DNA from: Mugil cephalus
Taxonomy: Eukaryota > Chordata > Actinopteri > Mugiliformes > Mugilidae
Direction: 5' to 3'
NCBI RefSeq assembly: GCF_022458985.1
Contig: NC_061782.1
Span: 17,191,672 to 17,255,671 of the forward strand
Length of the DNA stretch: 64,000 nucleotides
The first letter of the stretch is position 1. Every line of letters starts with the position of its first letter. This document shows positions 1 to 12,292 of the stretch, piece after piece. The notes beneath the pieces are model-generated. The model worked only from the letters and a program-made list of their open reading frames with translations, was not told the DNA's origin and made no database searches. The position numbers and the translations under genes are program-made.

Positions 1-1373
1 GAGGTCGTCAAAATAACAGAAACATATTTGGTACAAAAACATAAGAAATCGACTGCGCTACCAAACGCAGCATCCGAAATGAAAACAGTTGAATCAACTC
101 AATAAATACTGTCCCGCTTAAATCTCCTCACCCTGCATTAGAACATTTTTTCAAAAGGGTACTTAATAAACTGGCAAGTGAGCGTTCGTAGGCGTGTAGG
201 AAACACAGCGCAAAAATAGGACAGCGACTGCTCCTGCAACAAGGAACAAAATGCAGGCTTAAAGTATTTCTGCGCAGCTGTGTTCACAATATATCTGTTG
301 CAATTTCCAAGCAAGATTTCCTACTAGGCCACGACCCAGAGGCACCTTCCGAGGCTCAGCTGAGACGGCCACCGTTGCCTGGAGGAGAGACAGAGAGGAG
401 CAACTCGGACACAAACCACTAAAACTTAAGAGTGCGGAGAAAAAAAAAATAACTAAAAAAGCAACAACTGTTAAAGCTTAAAGGAGCTATTTAAAATCAC
501 TGGCGACGGTTCAAGGAGTTTCCCGACAAATAAACTGTCTCCATTACTTCACGGTAACCCGCCTCTCATTTCTCATTCACACCGCGTGGAAAGTATTTCT
601 CTGCTGTTAGCCAGACAGACGGCCAGGCCAGTGATACATGTTGGGTCCTGGGCCGACTACGAGTGAACTCTGACTTCCACTCGACCTCCCGATTGCTCAC
701 TCGCAGCGAAGCACTCATGTGATCTTAAGTAAGGGACGGTAGACCGCAGCCACCGGAGTCCCGCCGCTCCCACCGCATTCACTAATGACAGGCTGCTGTT
801 GGCTTGCACGTCCACGTCAGAACCAGAACAATCTCGCAGCTTCGACAGAAACGCACGAGGCATCCAAGCTAAACAGCAGCTTCTATTATAACAACGCACG
901 CATTATGTAGTCAACCTGACAAACAACATACTAGCAATATGCAAATCGGCTGTCAGAAAAGATATGATGCGGTTAAATGTGACAACGAAGAAATGTACCA
1001 CCTGGTGCCAGCTGCCCTCAGGTGAAGCTCCTTAAACTTCCATTACTTCCAGGAAGTACAACTGAGTACGTAAGTCGTAGGCCAGGCCAGCAGCTGTCAC
1101 ACACGACACATGACAAGAGATGAAACAATCCTCCCTGAGCATTCTTTACAACACTGAACTGTTGTAAATGTGAAATAAGAAAATATTTTCTTGTAAACCG
1201 CATTCAACACTTTACCTGTCACCTTTGAGTTTGATTTGCAGTCACGGAGGAAAGGCAGAAAAGGACGGCGGAAAAATATGTAGGCACCAGCGCGTCAAGG
1301 TTCGGCCGACGAAGCGCGTGTACGTGCACCTGTGTCACACTTTTCGTGTTCGTGATAGGGCGGTGAAACTCAC
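1..1373. other. Left flank: presumed pibf1 intron, no gene resolved
   Basis: This stretch lies downstream (in the minus direction) of the last resolved pibf1 exon. Reading the minus strand I found no segment matching the PIBF1 C-terminal coiled coil. A short stretch ending at 1216 reads SNSKVT next to a good gtaaag donor and recalls the PIBF1 segment that should come next, but it has no AG acceptor in front of it. The interval 600-900 is somewhat CpG-rich and open on the minus strand, without a recognisable product. Confidence 0.5.
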
Positions 1374-4300
1374 TGCTCTAGGAGCTGGTCATATCTGGAC
1401 TGAGCGTCCCTCTCTGCAGCCACTGCTCTGTCCTTCTCCAGCACCGCGTTGTCTCTGGCCTCGCGTAAATTCCTGGTCAAACACACACACACACACACAA
1501 ACACACGTTTTATGTCTCATAAACGACTCAGTTTTTTAATTTGTGTTCATGTTTCCATTTATCTTGAGGCTGCTGTGAAGTATCGGCGGTATGGCTCTTT
1601 CTCGACTTCGACATTTGCATGAATCAATTCAGTTGCCACAGATGAGCCGATGAAAACAGCAGGTCAGCCATCGTGTCGGTGGCGTCTCTTCGCTAATGCT
1701 GGGCTCAGACTTCAGGTTCCACTAAGGAGACACCCAGTCTGGACATCGCTCTATGCTGATGTGTGACCCAAATTTTCTGGTAATGCGAGGTGTTTAAATC
1801 CTTACTCGACACAATGGTGTCAGGCAACGGTAAACCTCCTAGCCCTTTAGGCTAATTTGACGAAGTATGATACAGATAACAAATCTGACAGCTGCAATAA
1901 CAGTCACCTGGTGTGGAGTCCTCATTTAAACCCGCGCTTCGGCTTTTTCTTTATGCAAAGTGTTATGACGCGGCAGAAAGTCGTTGCGCTGCACTCTCTG
2001 TTTTGTTTACATCCACTTCCCGGTGAGATCACATGAAAAGATGTTCCACCTGACTGAGTTCACACCTTGTTGTACCGATGAGAACCATTTCTCACCGTTT
2101 CTCTGCTGCTACCAGATTTAAGGATCAGAAAGTCTTTGTAAATGTGCGAATATGAATGAAGCATCAGTCTTGCGCATGTCATGGAATTAGATGCTTCTTA
2201 AAAACATCCTCCGGTTTGGACAGCCCCTCTGATACCTGTTGCAGTGTCTTATATAAAAGGTTGCTGATACCTGTTCTCCCTCTCATACATCTCCCTGGAG
2301 GTCCTCTGCAGGTTGTCGATCTCCTGACCGGTTTTCACTCTGATGTTCTCCAGCTCCTCTCTCAGCTTGGTCTCATACTCGGACTTATAGTGGTCTCTGT
2401 GGAGGAAAGGAGATGAAAAACAAATACGAACAGAGTTATGGAAACAGCATTTTCCCGGGGAGGCTTTCTTCTTTCAGGTCAGATCAGAGGAGAGGTCACG
2501 ATGCAGTCAAACTCTTTGCCGGTCATCCTTTGATGTCAGACTGATATTTTTATACAGCTTCTGCCTTTATGTGTTTGATAATAAAAGCACTAGAATATTA
2601 ACTAGTGATGGGTGGTGTAACAGACAGAGTCTAACCTTGATGCTACGTATTTCTCATAGGCGTCCTCCCTAGCTTTCTTCGCGTCTTCTAATTGTATCTG
2701 GAAAACAAAGGGAACACATTAGGCGACCTCTTCCCATAACTGAATGAACCTTTGTGTATCAGATGAACTGTGCGGACCTGCAGCCTCTCCAGGCGGTCTT
2801 CCTCATGTGCACAGCGCACGCTGAGCTCCATGTTCTGCCTGTGCAGGTACTCCTTGTCCTTCTGCAGGAGAGTCACCAACTGCTGCGATGTCGCCACCTG
2901 GGGGCCAAAAACAGAAAGGAACTGAACGCTTTGGCACAGCTTTAACGAGTGGAAAGACAAAATATATCAACTGTGTGTTGGTTCATAGGTATGTGCCATG
3001 CACCTCTTTGCTGAGCGTGTCCCTTTCTCTGGTCAGGGCGGCGTGAGACACGTCGACGGTCTCAAATCTCCTCTTTAACTCCTTCAGTTCAGCCTCGAAG
3101 TGGTCACGCTCACTGTGAAGCACAGCGTTACAGTCAACGTTCAATAAAAAGACAAGATATATACACAAGTAATATTTTTACTAACATTAACACTAACATT
3201 TAAACACAGGAAATGATTAATTGAGTTAAATTACAATGTAAATCAAGAGTTTCCCATGTGCTCTACTGGACCTCACATTAGTTGAAGTTTAATTTTACTT
3301 ATATGCTGCTGACTTCCCGACACTCTGTCTGTCACACGCACCGTTTGATGTTTGGGTAGTTCTCTCGGCGGAAGTCTCCTTCTTGGATCAGCTGTTTGGT
3401 GTCGGCCAGTTCTAACGTTAGTCTCTGGCTCCTCAACTCCAGCTCGGTTCGTAACCGACGCTCCTCCTCGTAGCTCTGTGGACGCACACGTACACATGCA
3501 CATAAACACAAGGCAACATTCGTGAAAAAATAAACCGCGGCAGCAGAGGAAAGCACCTGTTCAAAAACAGTATTTAGATGCTCCTGCAGCCTCCTGCCGA
3601 GAAAAAAAGCAAAATTGTACCCTTGCCATCAGCATGTGGCCTCGTTATCTCATTTATGTGCCATTTATGCCTAGAGAGTGACTGCTGACTACAATCTCTT
3701 GATGGCTTTTCTTTGTAATTCACACTGTTGTCATTTTGAACCCCCCACAGGTTGTGAAATTGATCATTTCAAAACACACACACTGTAACTGACACTCATG
3801 GGATAAAGAGAGCACGTTTTAGATGGATTAAACCACGTGTCGCGTTTTCACGTTTTCACGTTTTCATGGGTTAAGGAAACTCTTGACCTGCTTGCATTCT
3901 TTGTCGAACGCTTTCGAAATATGTGACTCACAGCCTGATAGTGTGTTTGTTTAAAGCGTGAGTGTTTAAAGAAAGAAAATTAAAAAGGCAACAAATGTGA
4001 CTTCCATTCTAGGCATATTATGGAGTGTGTGTGCTCGTAAATATGGGGAAATGTCACAAAGTGCATTGTGTTGTGTTGATCACGTGTTCGACAGTTGAGT
4101 TTATTTGAACTTTATGAAATTTATGGAGACATGAGTAAATAATAATGCACAGGTCAGTTAAAATGCACAAACAACCTATTAGATCAAAAAGCATTAATAA
4201 GAAAATATCAGAGACAATTAGAGCAACACAGACGTGTGTTAAAAGGGTGTAAATGCGCGTTGTACCTCCATCAAAGCTTTCATTTTGCTTCTGTGTATGT

Positions 4301-5351
4301 CCACCTCTTCAGACAAACTGCCTTTCTTCACACTGAGATCAGCCAGCTGATTCCGCAGAGGAGTCACGGCCTCATAGAATCGCATCTAAACACACAACAC
4401 AAAGAAAGAGTCATCACTTTCCCTGACAACTTCTCGCCTCTCGCCAGTGAACATCATCACACTTCACTTCCTTCGTACTCACAGCTACGTATTCCTGTAT
4501 GGAGAGTTTGTCGTCGGGGAGGCCACGGAGCTCCTGGTACCTGTCCTGCGAGATGTCCAGGTCCCTGAGAGACCGCCTCAGCTCTCCAGCCTTCTCGCAC
4601 AGCTGTCTGTTGGTCTCCTCCAGCTGCTGCTGCCTGAGCAGGATGCCCTCCATCTCCTGTTTACGCAGAGCCTGCTGCTTCCTGATGAGGACGGTGTTCA
4701 TTAGCATGGTTTGCATTTACGCCTGGCAGCCAAGGTGGATCGTCTTTTTGAATATTGACTTATACTTCCAAATCTCTCACCTGTTCTCCTCGTGAGTGAG
4801 TTTCAGCTGGCTGTCCAGTCTCAGGGACAGCACTTGTTTCTGATGTAAAGCATCATTGAGCCTCTCCTCCAGCTCATCGATCTGAAACATGTCAGATCAA
4901 CAAACATACGCTGAAATAATATCATAAGACATTTAAGCCACTTCCTACTCTTTTTACAGTTTACAGTTGTGGTAAATGCTTCTCCTGATGTTACTAAAAC
5001 TTGGGGACACCCTAATATGTCCAAATAAACACCATCCACTTTTCCTCTGGCACAAACTGTGCATCACCCGTCCCCCTCCTCTACCTTTGACATGTGGTCT
5101 GCCTTCATGTTGTCGATGATGAGGTTCTTCTGAGAAAGCTCGATCTTCAGCAGCTGGAGGGTCTGCAGGAGCTCCTTCCTCTCGATCAGCTGGCGGGTCA
5201 CCTTCTGGGAGCCGCCTCTTTGCTCGTCGGACGAGGACACGTCCTCGGTGGTGGGCACAGTTGTCTCCAGGCTGATGTCCTCGGACTCCAGGTCCAAGGA
5301 GCTGGAGACGTTGGCCGCTGTCGGCTTCAGCTGTTGCTTCTTTTGAGGCAT
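1374..5351 (-). CDS. pibf1: PIBF1 (CEP90), coiled-coil centriolar satellite protein, partial (N-terminal 445 codons)
   Basis: Ten coding exons were rebuilt on the minus strand: 5351-5085, 4881-4781, 4681-4483, 4385-4266, 3475-3342, 3112-3004, 2897-2778, 2697-2636, 2396-2271 and 1472-1374. All have GT-AG borders and consistent phases. The start is the ATG at 5351, opening MPQKKQQLK and followed by the family hallmark [14 protein letters not shown]. Later hallmarks are [36 protein letters not shown] and [20 protein letters not shown]. The protein is heptad-rich coiled coil throughout. Human PIBF1 is about 757 residues, so some 310 C-terminal residues are missing; they are not recognisable in 1-1373 and probably lie beyond the left edge. 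In vertebrates PIBF1/CEP90 acts at centriolar satellites and distal appendages in ciliogenesis and spindle pole integrity. It is divergent from dis3, as in human. An optional 27-nt microexon is listed separately. Confidence 0.93.
3557..3583 (-). other. pibf1: Possible 27-nt in-frame microexon of pibf1
   Basis: It lies between the pibf1 exons 4385-4266 and 3475-3342, which already join in phase 0 and match human PIBF1 without any insertion. The 27 bases read EHLNTVFEQ in phase. They follow a CTGCAG acceptor with a T-rich tract and precede a CAG/gtgctt donor. A second acceptor 10 nt upstream (exon start 3593) would give a 37-nt exon with an in-frame stop. The block could be a cassette exon, a poison exon or chance; only RNA data would settle it. 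Confidence 0.3.
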
Positions 5352-6193
5352 CGTGTGTTGCCTTCGGTGCTGACTTTATGTCCTCTTGTTATTTCTGCCT
5401 ATGATACGCGTTAGCCACCAAAGCTGATTAGAGATTAGAAAGTTAATGAAGAGTTCGCGGACATCGCGATATGTTACACTTTAACGTTAGTTCGGAGCAA
5501 AACAAATCTCGACCGAGCACCGCTGTAGCTGAATAGTTTAAAACTGACAACCGGCGTACTCAGGCGTGGATACATAAAACGCAGTTCCTTGTTTAGAAAA
5601 GTGTCATTCTGGAGCTGGGAATAGCATACACTGAATTGTTTTTATTTTCAAGTGTCCCGCTCCGAGCCGCCTGCTAACCGCCAACGCATCGACTATTGTG
5701 TGGCGTCAGTTACAGCGCCCTCTGTGGTAATTAGCGTGCAGTGCAGGCAACACCCACTAGTCCATGGTTCGATGCTGTGCTTCCATGCAGTACCACCTCC
5801 TAACACGGGGGCCGCTCTAGAGTGGGAGCTACCTTATGAAGCCGGGCAATCGTTTACTCTTCTGTCTTCTTCGGCTTTGTTTTCATCGAGAAAATTAGAT
5901 GGTCAACCAAAATAAACCATCAATATTAATATTTTTTTGCGCGAACGGTCTTGTTATTTCAGAGAAGATGTGAATATTATTTCGAAACACGATTTATACG
6001 TAGAGAATAATAAGCAGTAAAAAATGCTGGATTTAACATATCTGTAATAAAGCTTCACGGGTTTCTCTTAAACTCTTGGTAAGTTTGGTCGGCCCACCGA
6101 GTTCGTTTACACATGGCCAGCTAAACTCCTGCCGTCAGGCGGTAGGATAAAAACATCAGGGTTTGTTGAAGTATTTTAGACCTTTTCGGCATT
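5352..6193. promoter_or_regulatory. Divergent promoter region of pibf1 and dis3
   Basis: The two start codons are 842 bp apart and point away from each other, so both 5' UTRs and both core promoters must fit here. No TATA box is placed convincingly for either gene, which is usual for housekeeping bidirectional promoters. The same head-to-head layout exists in human, so shared control is likely but inferred. Confidence 0.7.
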
Positions 6194-9100
6194 ATGTTGA
6201 AATCTAAAACCTTCGTTAAAAAGACCCGGTCGGGTGGGGTAATGAAAATTGTGCGTGAGCATTATCTGAGAGATGATATTTGGTGTGGAAGTGAAGCTTG
6301 TACTGAATGCAAACAGGAGTCCACAGTACTGCAGAAAGACGCGTGTATCGAGAGCAATCTCTGCTCTTTTCCTCATTATCTGATCCCTGACACTAACGTG
6401 GTCCTGCATCAGGTAATTTTAGCGGAATAAAGTATCTATCTATTGCTAGTACTGTCTATGTTCTATCATCTGCTAGCGATTGATTCCTAACTAACTGGTT
6501 CAATATAATGATTGTAGATATCGTATAATTATTCAATATTGTTGTCATTTCTGGCTTATATTGTTTGTAAATGTGAGTTACATCTAGGAGCGACATTGAT
6601 TCCGTACATATAATGCTAATATAATTATTTGCTGTTTCTTATTCATTCATGTATTTTTTTTTTTTACATTGTGGCCTTTATTCTTCAATTTGTGTTTCAA
6701 TTGTTCTAGACGACTGTGGAAGATTTATTCGTACATTGTGATTATCCTAAGTACTGTTATATGGCAGGTGTCTGACTCATCAAGTGTCTACCTGATCCTG
6801 AAATCCTTTAATGGTTCATTCTCAATCGATGATGAAGAGGAGCAAAATATCCTACACTTACTAATGCACCGAAGCCACAGGTCTATAAAGGGACATCATC
6901 TAAAAAAACTTTCACATTTACAATGCATACCACCTCTGACTTCGACAGTACCATGACAAATACTGAGATTCTCCTGACACGATTTCGTTTAAAATATAAT
7001 TGCGTTTCATTACTCTTATTATTATTATATTCTTATAATCTCTGTTGTTCCAGAGACACGTTCATTGAACGTGAACCAGGAGAGAGCGCCAATGACCGTA
7101 ATGACCGGGCAATCCGCGTGGCAGCCAAATGGTACAGCCAGCACCTGAACACATCAGAGTCAGACACAGAAGGGCTCAAGGTGGTGCTCCTCACCAACGA
7201 CGTAGGGAACAAGCAGAAAGCAGAGGAGAGCGGTCTGCTGGTGTACAAATGTAATTATTCAATTTTGCAGCAGAGAAAGCCTCTGCGTTTTCCTAACTAA
7301 GTCCTGTTGGATACAAGCAAGCTTGACTGTATGTATTGTCATACATTCTAGGTGAAGAGTACATCAAGAGTTTGATAGCGAATCCTGAGCTTGTGGATCG
7401 TCTGGCTTTGTCTAATGATGACAAGGTAAATTTGTTTGGACTAGTTAGAAATAAAAGGCTATGTCTGCTTTTGGATAAAGCGACAATGTTTGTAAAAATG
7501 TGCATCTTCTCTACTGTTTACACCACTGCCTCTTTTTTTTTCTGAAATTCCTTGCGAAACATTACTTCACTTTTCTTTTTTTCTCCTTTCAGACTGAGGT
7601 CACTAGCAGTAAAGTGTTGTTTCCGGAGCATCTTCCTTTGTCCAGGGTCCAAGTTGGAATTAAGAGTGGCTCCTTCCTCCAGGGCACTTTCAGGGCCAGC
7701 AGGGACAACTATCTGGAGGCCACTGTGTTTGTCCAGGGAGAAGAGGACAACAGCACAGAGGTGTGTGTTTAGATACGTCTGTGAATATACTGCGCAGTGC
7801 ACTAGGAGTCAGTGGTTATGCGTGTTGATATTTCAGCTAGTGGAGTTATTACAAGTTAACTTACTCTCCAAAAAAGTGAATTTGTATGTTAAAAGCTCTG
7901 TACTGTCCTTTTATGTGGTTGCTAGATTCTCATCCAGGGTCTCCAGAACCTCAACAGAGCAGTACACCAGGATGTGGTTGCCGTGCAGCTGTTGCCACGG
8001 AACCAATGGGTGGCGCCTTCTGCAGTCGTGCTGCAGGATGAAGGCACAGCAAAGGATGATAACACTGAAGAAGAGGAGGAGGAGAAAGCGGTGAATTTGG
8101 GTTTTTATTTAAAGGGAGAGTAGTTACAAGCTTTTTTTTTTATAACTCTGTAATTGAATGACAACTGCATTTGTAGCTGCAGTATTTTAATGCACTCCTC
8201 CTTCCTGTCTCTGAGCAGTTGAGGATATCAGAAGCTGAGGCAGCCAGGAAGCCCACAGGAAAAGTAGTGGGAATCATCAAAAGGAACTGGAGGCCGTTCT
8301 GTGGCATGCTGAATGTTTCCCAAATCAAAGAGGTAACTGTAGACTGGTTCATATCTGTTAAAAATAAAAAGCTCTCCTCAAAACTTGTATGAATATTTTA
8401 CCTAAATGAATATGAACCATACACTACACAAACTGCCCAGCATTTTGTTTTTATGGACAGCATTGACATTACCTTTTTTTTCCTTTTTTCATTCAGTCCA
8501 CCCGGCACCTCTTCACCCCAGCAGACCGGCGTATCCCACGCATTCGGATTGAAACACGTCAGGCAGCCACGCTGGCAGGTCAGAGGATCATGGTGGCCAT
8601 CGATGGCTGGCCCAAAGACTCCAGATATCCAAATGTGAGTTTGAATCGCTTCAGAATGGCAAATATTTGGAACTTGGAAATCCTGTTACTAAAAGTGACA
8701 TCTTCACTTCAGTTCACACAGGATCAGGAACAGGAACAGGAAATTAAATTGTTCATGTTTTCTACGTTCATATTAAGGCTTCTGTAGTGTGACCAGAAAG
8801 ACTGTCTATTGAGGGAAATCATTGCCTCTCTTTTGGTTCAGGGTCACTTTGTGCGCAGTCTGGGATGTGCAGGAGAGAAGGACACGGAGCAGGAGGTCCT
8901 GCTGCTGGAGCATGACGTTCCACACCAGGACTTCTCTCAGGCTGTGCTCAGTTTTCTTCCCAAGATGCCTTGGGCCATCACGCCAGAGGTATGTGTTTTT
9001 CATTCAAATATACACAATACTATTTTTGTTTCTTTTTTGAAAGCACATTTGCATGAGTTAACGTGGATGCATGTGGTGCAGGACATGGTGAAACGAGAGG

Positions 9101-12100
9101 ACCTGAGGAATTTGACAGTGTGCAGTGTGGATCCTCCAGGATGCACAGATATAGATGATGCCCTGCACTGTAGAGAGCTGGAAAATGGAAATCTTGAGGT
9201 ACACACATTGTACACGTGCACCATTATGTATCAGTAATATGGTGCCTGTGTGTATGTTACATGTGAGTCTCTTGGCATGTATTTGATGTAGGTGGGCGTC
9301 CACATTGCTGATGTCAGTCACTTCATCAGACCTGGCAACGCTCTGGACAAAGAGGCTGCCAGCCGTGGCACCACTGTGTACTTATGTGGCAAAGTAAGAA
9401 AATAAGAATCACACCTTTCCATCCTTGTGTTAATTTGAACAATTTGAACTTTCTACCAACATTAGATTTACAGTCTGACAGTGTGAAGGGACAATATGTG
9501 CCAATAAAAGAATGAAAGAAAGCAGTGTCTTTGTTCCATTAGCTCAATTTGCATTATGATTTTAGCTTTTTAACCACAATCCACTGATCTCTTTACTCTG
9601 CTTGAATCATTTTATTTAGTCATATTTAAGATGTTTGAGATTTTATTGAACTTTGGGCCCTTGATTTTGACTTTATCAAACCATTGTGTTTAATATTGTG
9701 TCCAACAGAGGATAGACATGGTCCCTGAGCTGCTCAGCTCCAACCTTTGTTCTCTGCGCTCCAACGTGGAGAGGTGAGGACCAACACTTGCACAAGAATC
9801 TGTGTTTTCACTTCCTTTGAATAACGTGATCAGACCAGTGTGCTCATATTACACTCAAATTTACCTAAGAAATTTATATCGTATAGGTTTTCTGATGGCT
9901 TTTCCTTCACACTCTTACCAGGCTGGCTTTCTCGTGTATCTGGGAAATGAACCACAAGGCAGAAATCCTTAAGACCCGTTTCACAAAAAGTGTTATTAAC
10001 TCCAAGGTATGGTACCAAAATGAAATCCCCAAAAATATATTTTTTTCTTCAAATCATCTTCGATTGATTCATCCACATGCTTTGATTACAATTCTATTTT
10101 TATGTGTGTGTTGCTCTCTGCTGTTCCTTTGAATCCAGGCGTCTCTGACTTATGCTGAGGCCCAGATGAGGATCGATGACACCAACAAGAATGATGATAT
10201 CACGAAAAGCTTGCGTGGGCTCAACAAATTAGCCAAAATCCTCAAGAGGCAGAGGATAGAGAAAGGGTAAGGAATAGTTAAATTGATTTAAAGAATGTGA
10301 TCCGCATTTTAATGCTGTGGAGAAGCACTTAATGTACAATCTAGAAAAGTACTAAGAAGGCTAAGACATAAATTGTGGCCTGTGCTGTATTTGATATCTT
10401 TCAGGGCGCTGACACTGTCGTCCCTGGAGGTCCGCTTCCACATAGACAGTGAAACCCATGACCCCATTGACCTCCAGACAAAAGAACTCATGTGAGTATC
10501 TTCAAAAAGGAGCTTCTTTTCTCCTTAAAATCTCCGTTTTCCGTGTATTTTAATTTGCGTTTTTTGGCTGAAGCTGTGTTTTGGACGAACGTATCTGAAC
10601 TCTTCAATCTGTTATCAGGGAGACAAACTCCATGGTGGAGGAGTTCATGTTGCTGGCCAATATTTCAGTTGCCCAGAAGATTTATGATGAATTTCCAGAG
10701 TGCGCTTTGTTGAGGAAACATCCAGCCCCTCCTCCGTCCAACTATGACATCCTGCTCAAGGCTGCAAAGTCAAAGGTGAAAACGCTAAATTAAATGAATT
10801 GCTTTGTTATGACGGCCGTTGCCGATTCATTCGTCCAACTATTTTTGTCAAATGTTGCTCAAGTACTCAGTTAATATGTTTTTAAATATTTTAGGTTTAC
10901 AGTTTTGCAACTATTTGAACAAAACCTGCCCTTCGTTCTAAATAGTGCCAATGGGATCAAGTTTTCCCATTTCATAAAAATATTTGTTTCTCATCAGGAG
11001 GTTGAGATCCACACAGATTCGGCCAAGGCGCTGGCCGACTCCCTCGACGTGGCCAAAGTGGACGGCTTCCCGTACTTTAACACGCTACTGCGCATCTTGG
11101 CCACTCGGTGCATGATGCAAGCTGTCTACTTTTGCTCTGGCATGGACAGCGATTTCCACCACTACGGCCTCGCCTCACCCATTTACACACACTTCACGTC
11201 ACCTATTAGGAGGTATGAGCATAGATATTGTTCACATCTTGTCTAAATATGTTGTAATGAAGAAATAAGCATCACCTAATGCTACTTCTCAACCTGTGTC
11301 TAAATTTCAACCTCCTCTGCACAGATACGCAGATATCATAGTGCACCGCCTGCTGGCTGTGGCCATAGGAGCAGACAACACCTACCCAGATTTGATGGAC
11401 AAACATAAGCAGTCGGCCCTGTGCAACAACCTCAACTACAGACACAAAATGTCTCAGTATGCACAGAGAGCATCCGTGGCCTTCCACACACAGGTAAACA
11501 CAACATGAATCATATGAACTGATTGAGTAATCTGCATAGAAACAACCGAATATTCTAAACCATCGTGTCCAATGGCATCTTTGCAGTTGTTCTTCAAGAG
11601 CAGAGGCATCCTGAACGAAGAAGGGTATGTTCTGTTTGTGAGGAAGAACGCCATCATCGTACTCATACCAAAGTTTGGCCTGGAGGGAACGGTCTTCTTT
11701 GACAGCAAAGACAAAGTTGCCACAAGTGTTGTTTTTGATGAGGAGGTATTAGAACTTAATTTATTTAATTTTGGGTCTTTTTTTTTTAAAGATTGAAGTT
11801 GATTCTTTTATATATATATGTTTGTATGTTTGTTTAACACATCTCTTCTCCATATGTTCAGGGTCCCACTCTGACAGTGCAGCAACACACGTTCCACATA
11901 TTTGACAAAGTGAAGGTCACCATCAGCTTAGACGACTCCAATATTCAGCACCAGAAGATCCGCATGGCTCTGACCTACCCTGTGGTAAGCACGGAGTAGA
12001 CTACACAGCTTAAATTCTTGCCACCAAGATGATACTGATTTGTCGCTTAAACTAAAAGTTGGCAAATTGTCAGCCTCTTCCTGAAGTAAATGTTTTTCTT

Positions 12101-12179
12101 TTATTTTTAGATCCCTGGTGTGAGTGTTCCTGCCCCGGATACAGAACCACAGGCCAAGAAGCCAAAACTGGACCGCTGA
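6194..12179 (+). CDS. dis3: DIS3, catalytic 3'-5' exoribonuclease/endonuclease of the RNA exosome
   Basis: Twenty coding exons were placed: 6194-6412, 7054-7250, 7352-7425, 7593-7760, 7926-8090, 8219-8332, 8497-8634, 8842-8988, 9082-9198, 9292-9393, 9709-9773, 9922-10006, 10139-10266, 10405-10491, 10619-10775, 10998-11212, 11325-11493, 11587-11745, 11862-11984 and 12111-12179. The start is the ATG opening [15 protein letters not shown], as in human. Domains: CR3 cysteines (residues 31, 36, 39) and the start of the PIN endonuclease domain with PDTNVV (Asp66); further PIN acidic sites in NDRNDRAIR and LLTND; two cold-shock domains; the RNB domain with catalytic [10 protein letters not shown] in exon 9082-9198; a C-terminal S1 domain; and a basic tail ending KKPKLDR. 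The exon expected between 6413 and 7053 (about 54 codons of the PIN domain) was not recognised, and the flanking exons do not join in frame without it. The gene converges on bora. Confidence 0.96.
6768..6880 (+). other. Phase-compatible open segment where dis3 exon 2 should be (doubtful exon)
   Basis: These 113 bases are open (37 codons plus AG), preceded by an AG (atggcag) and followed by gtctat. Start phase 0 and end phase 2 are exactly what the neighbouring dis3 exons require. The encoded text, starting [14 protein letters not shown], does not resemble the strongly conserved DIS3 exon 2, and the upstream pyrimidine tract is poor. It is listed because it is the only in-phase candidate I saw; chance is the likelier explanation. 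Confidence 0.15.
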
Positions 12180-12286
12180 CACAGGAAGGAACACTGTAAT
12201 TCATCTGAACCACAGGATGATTGTCTTGATTATTTGATGGAGGAACACAGTTAACTGTTTTTGCTTTGAGCAGTTATGCTCATTTT

Positions 12287-12292
12287 AATAAA
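12287..12292 (+). terminator. Poly(A) signal AATAAA of dis3
   Basis: A canonical AATAAA lies 108 bp after the dis3 stop codon, giving a short 3' UTR. Confidence 0.75.

Noticed and set aside
301-420. Minus-strand exon-like stretch with a good pyrimidine tract, CTCCAG acceptor and AAG/gtgcct donor
   Set aside because: None of the three frames gives recognisable PIBF1 or other protein text.
1216-1262. Minus-strand text ending SNSKVT next to a gtaaag donor, like the next PIBF1 segment
   Set aside because: There is no AG acceptor in front of it and the alignment is only a few residues long, so I did not add it to the gene model.
6708-6766. Open 58-nt stretch between TTCTAG and CAG/gtgtct in dis3 intron 1
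   Set aside because: Its phase does not fit the flanking dis3 exons and its text is unlike DIS3.
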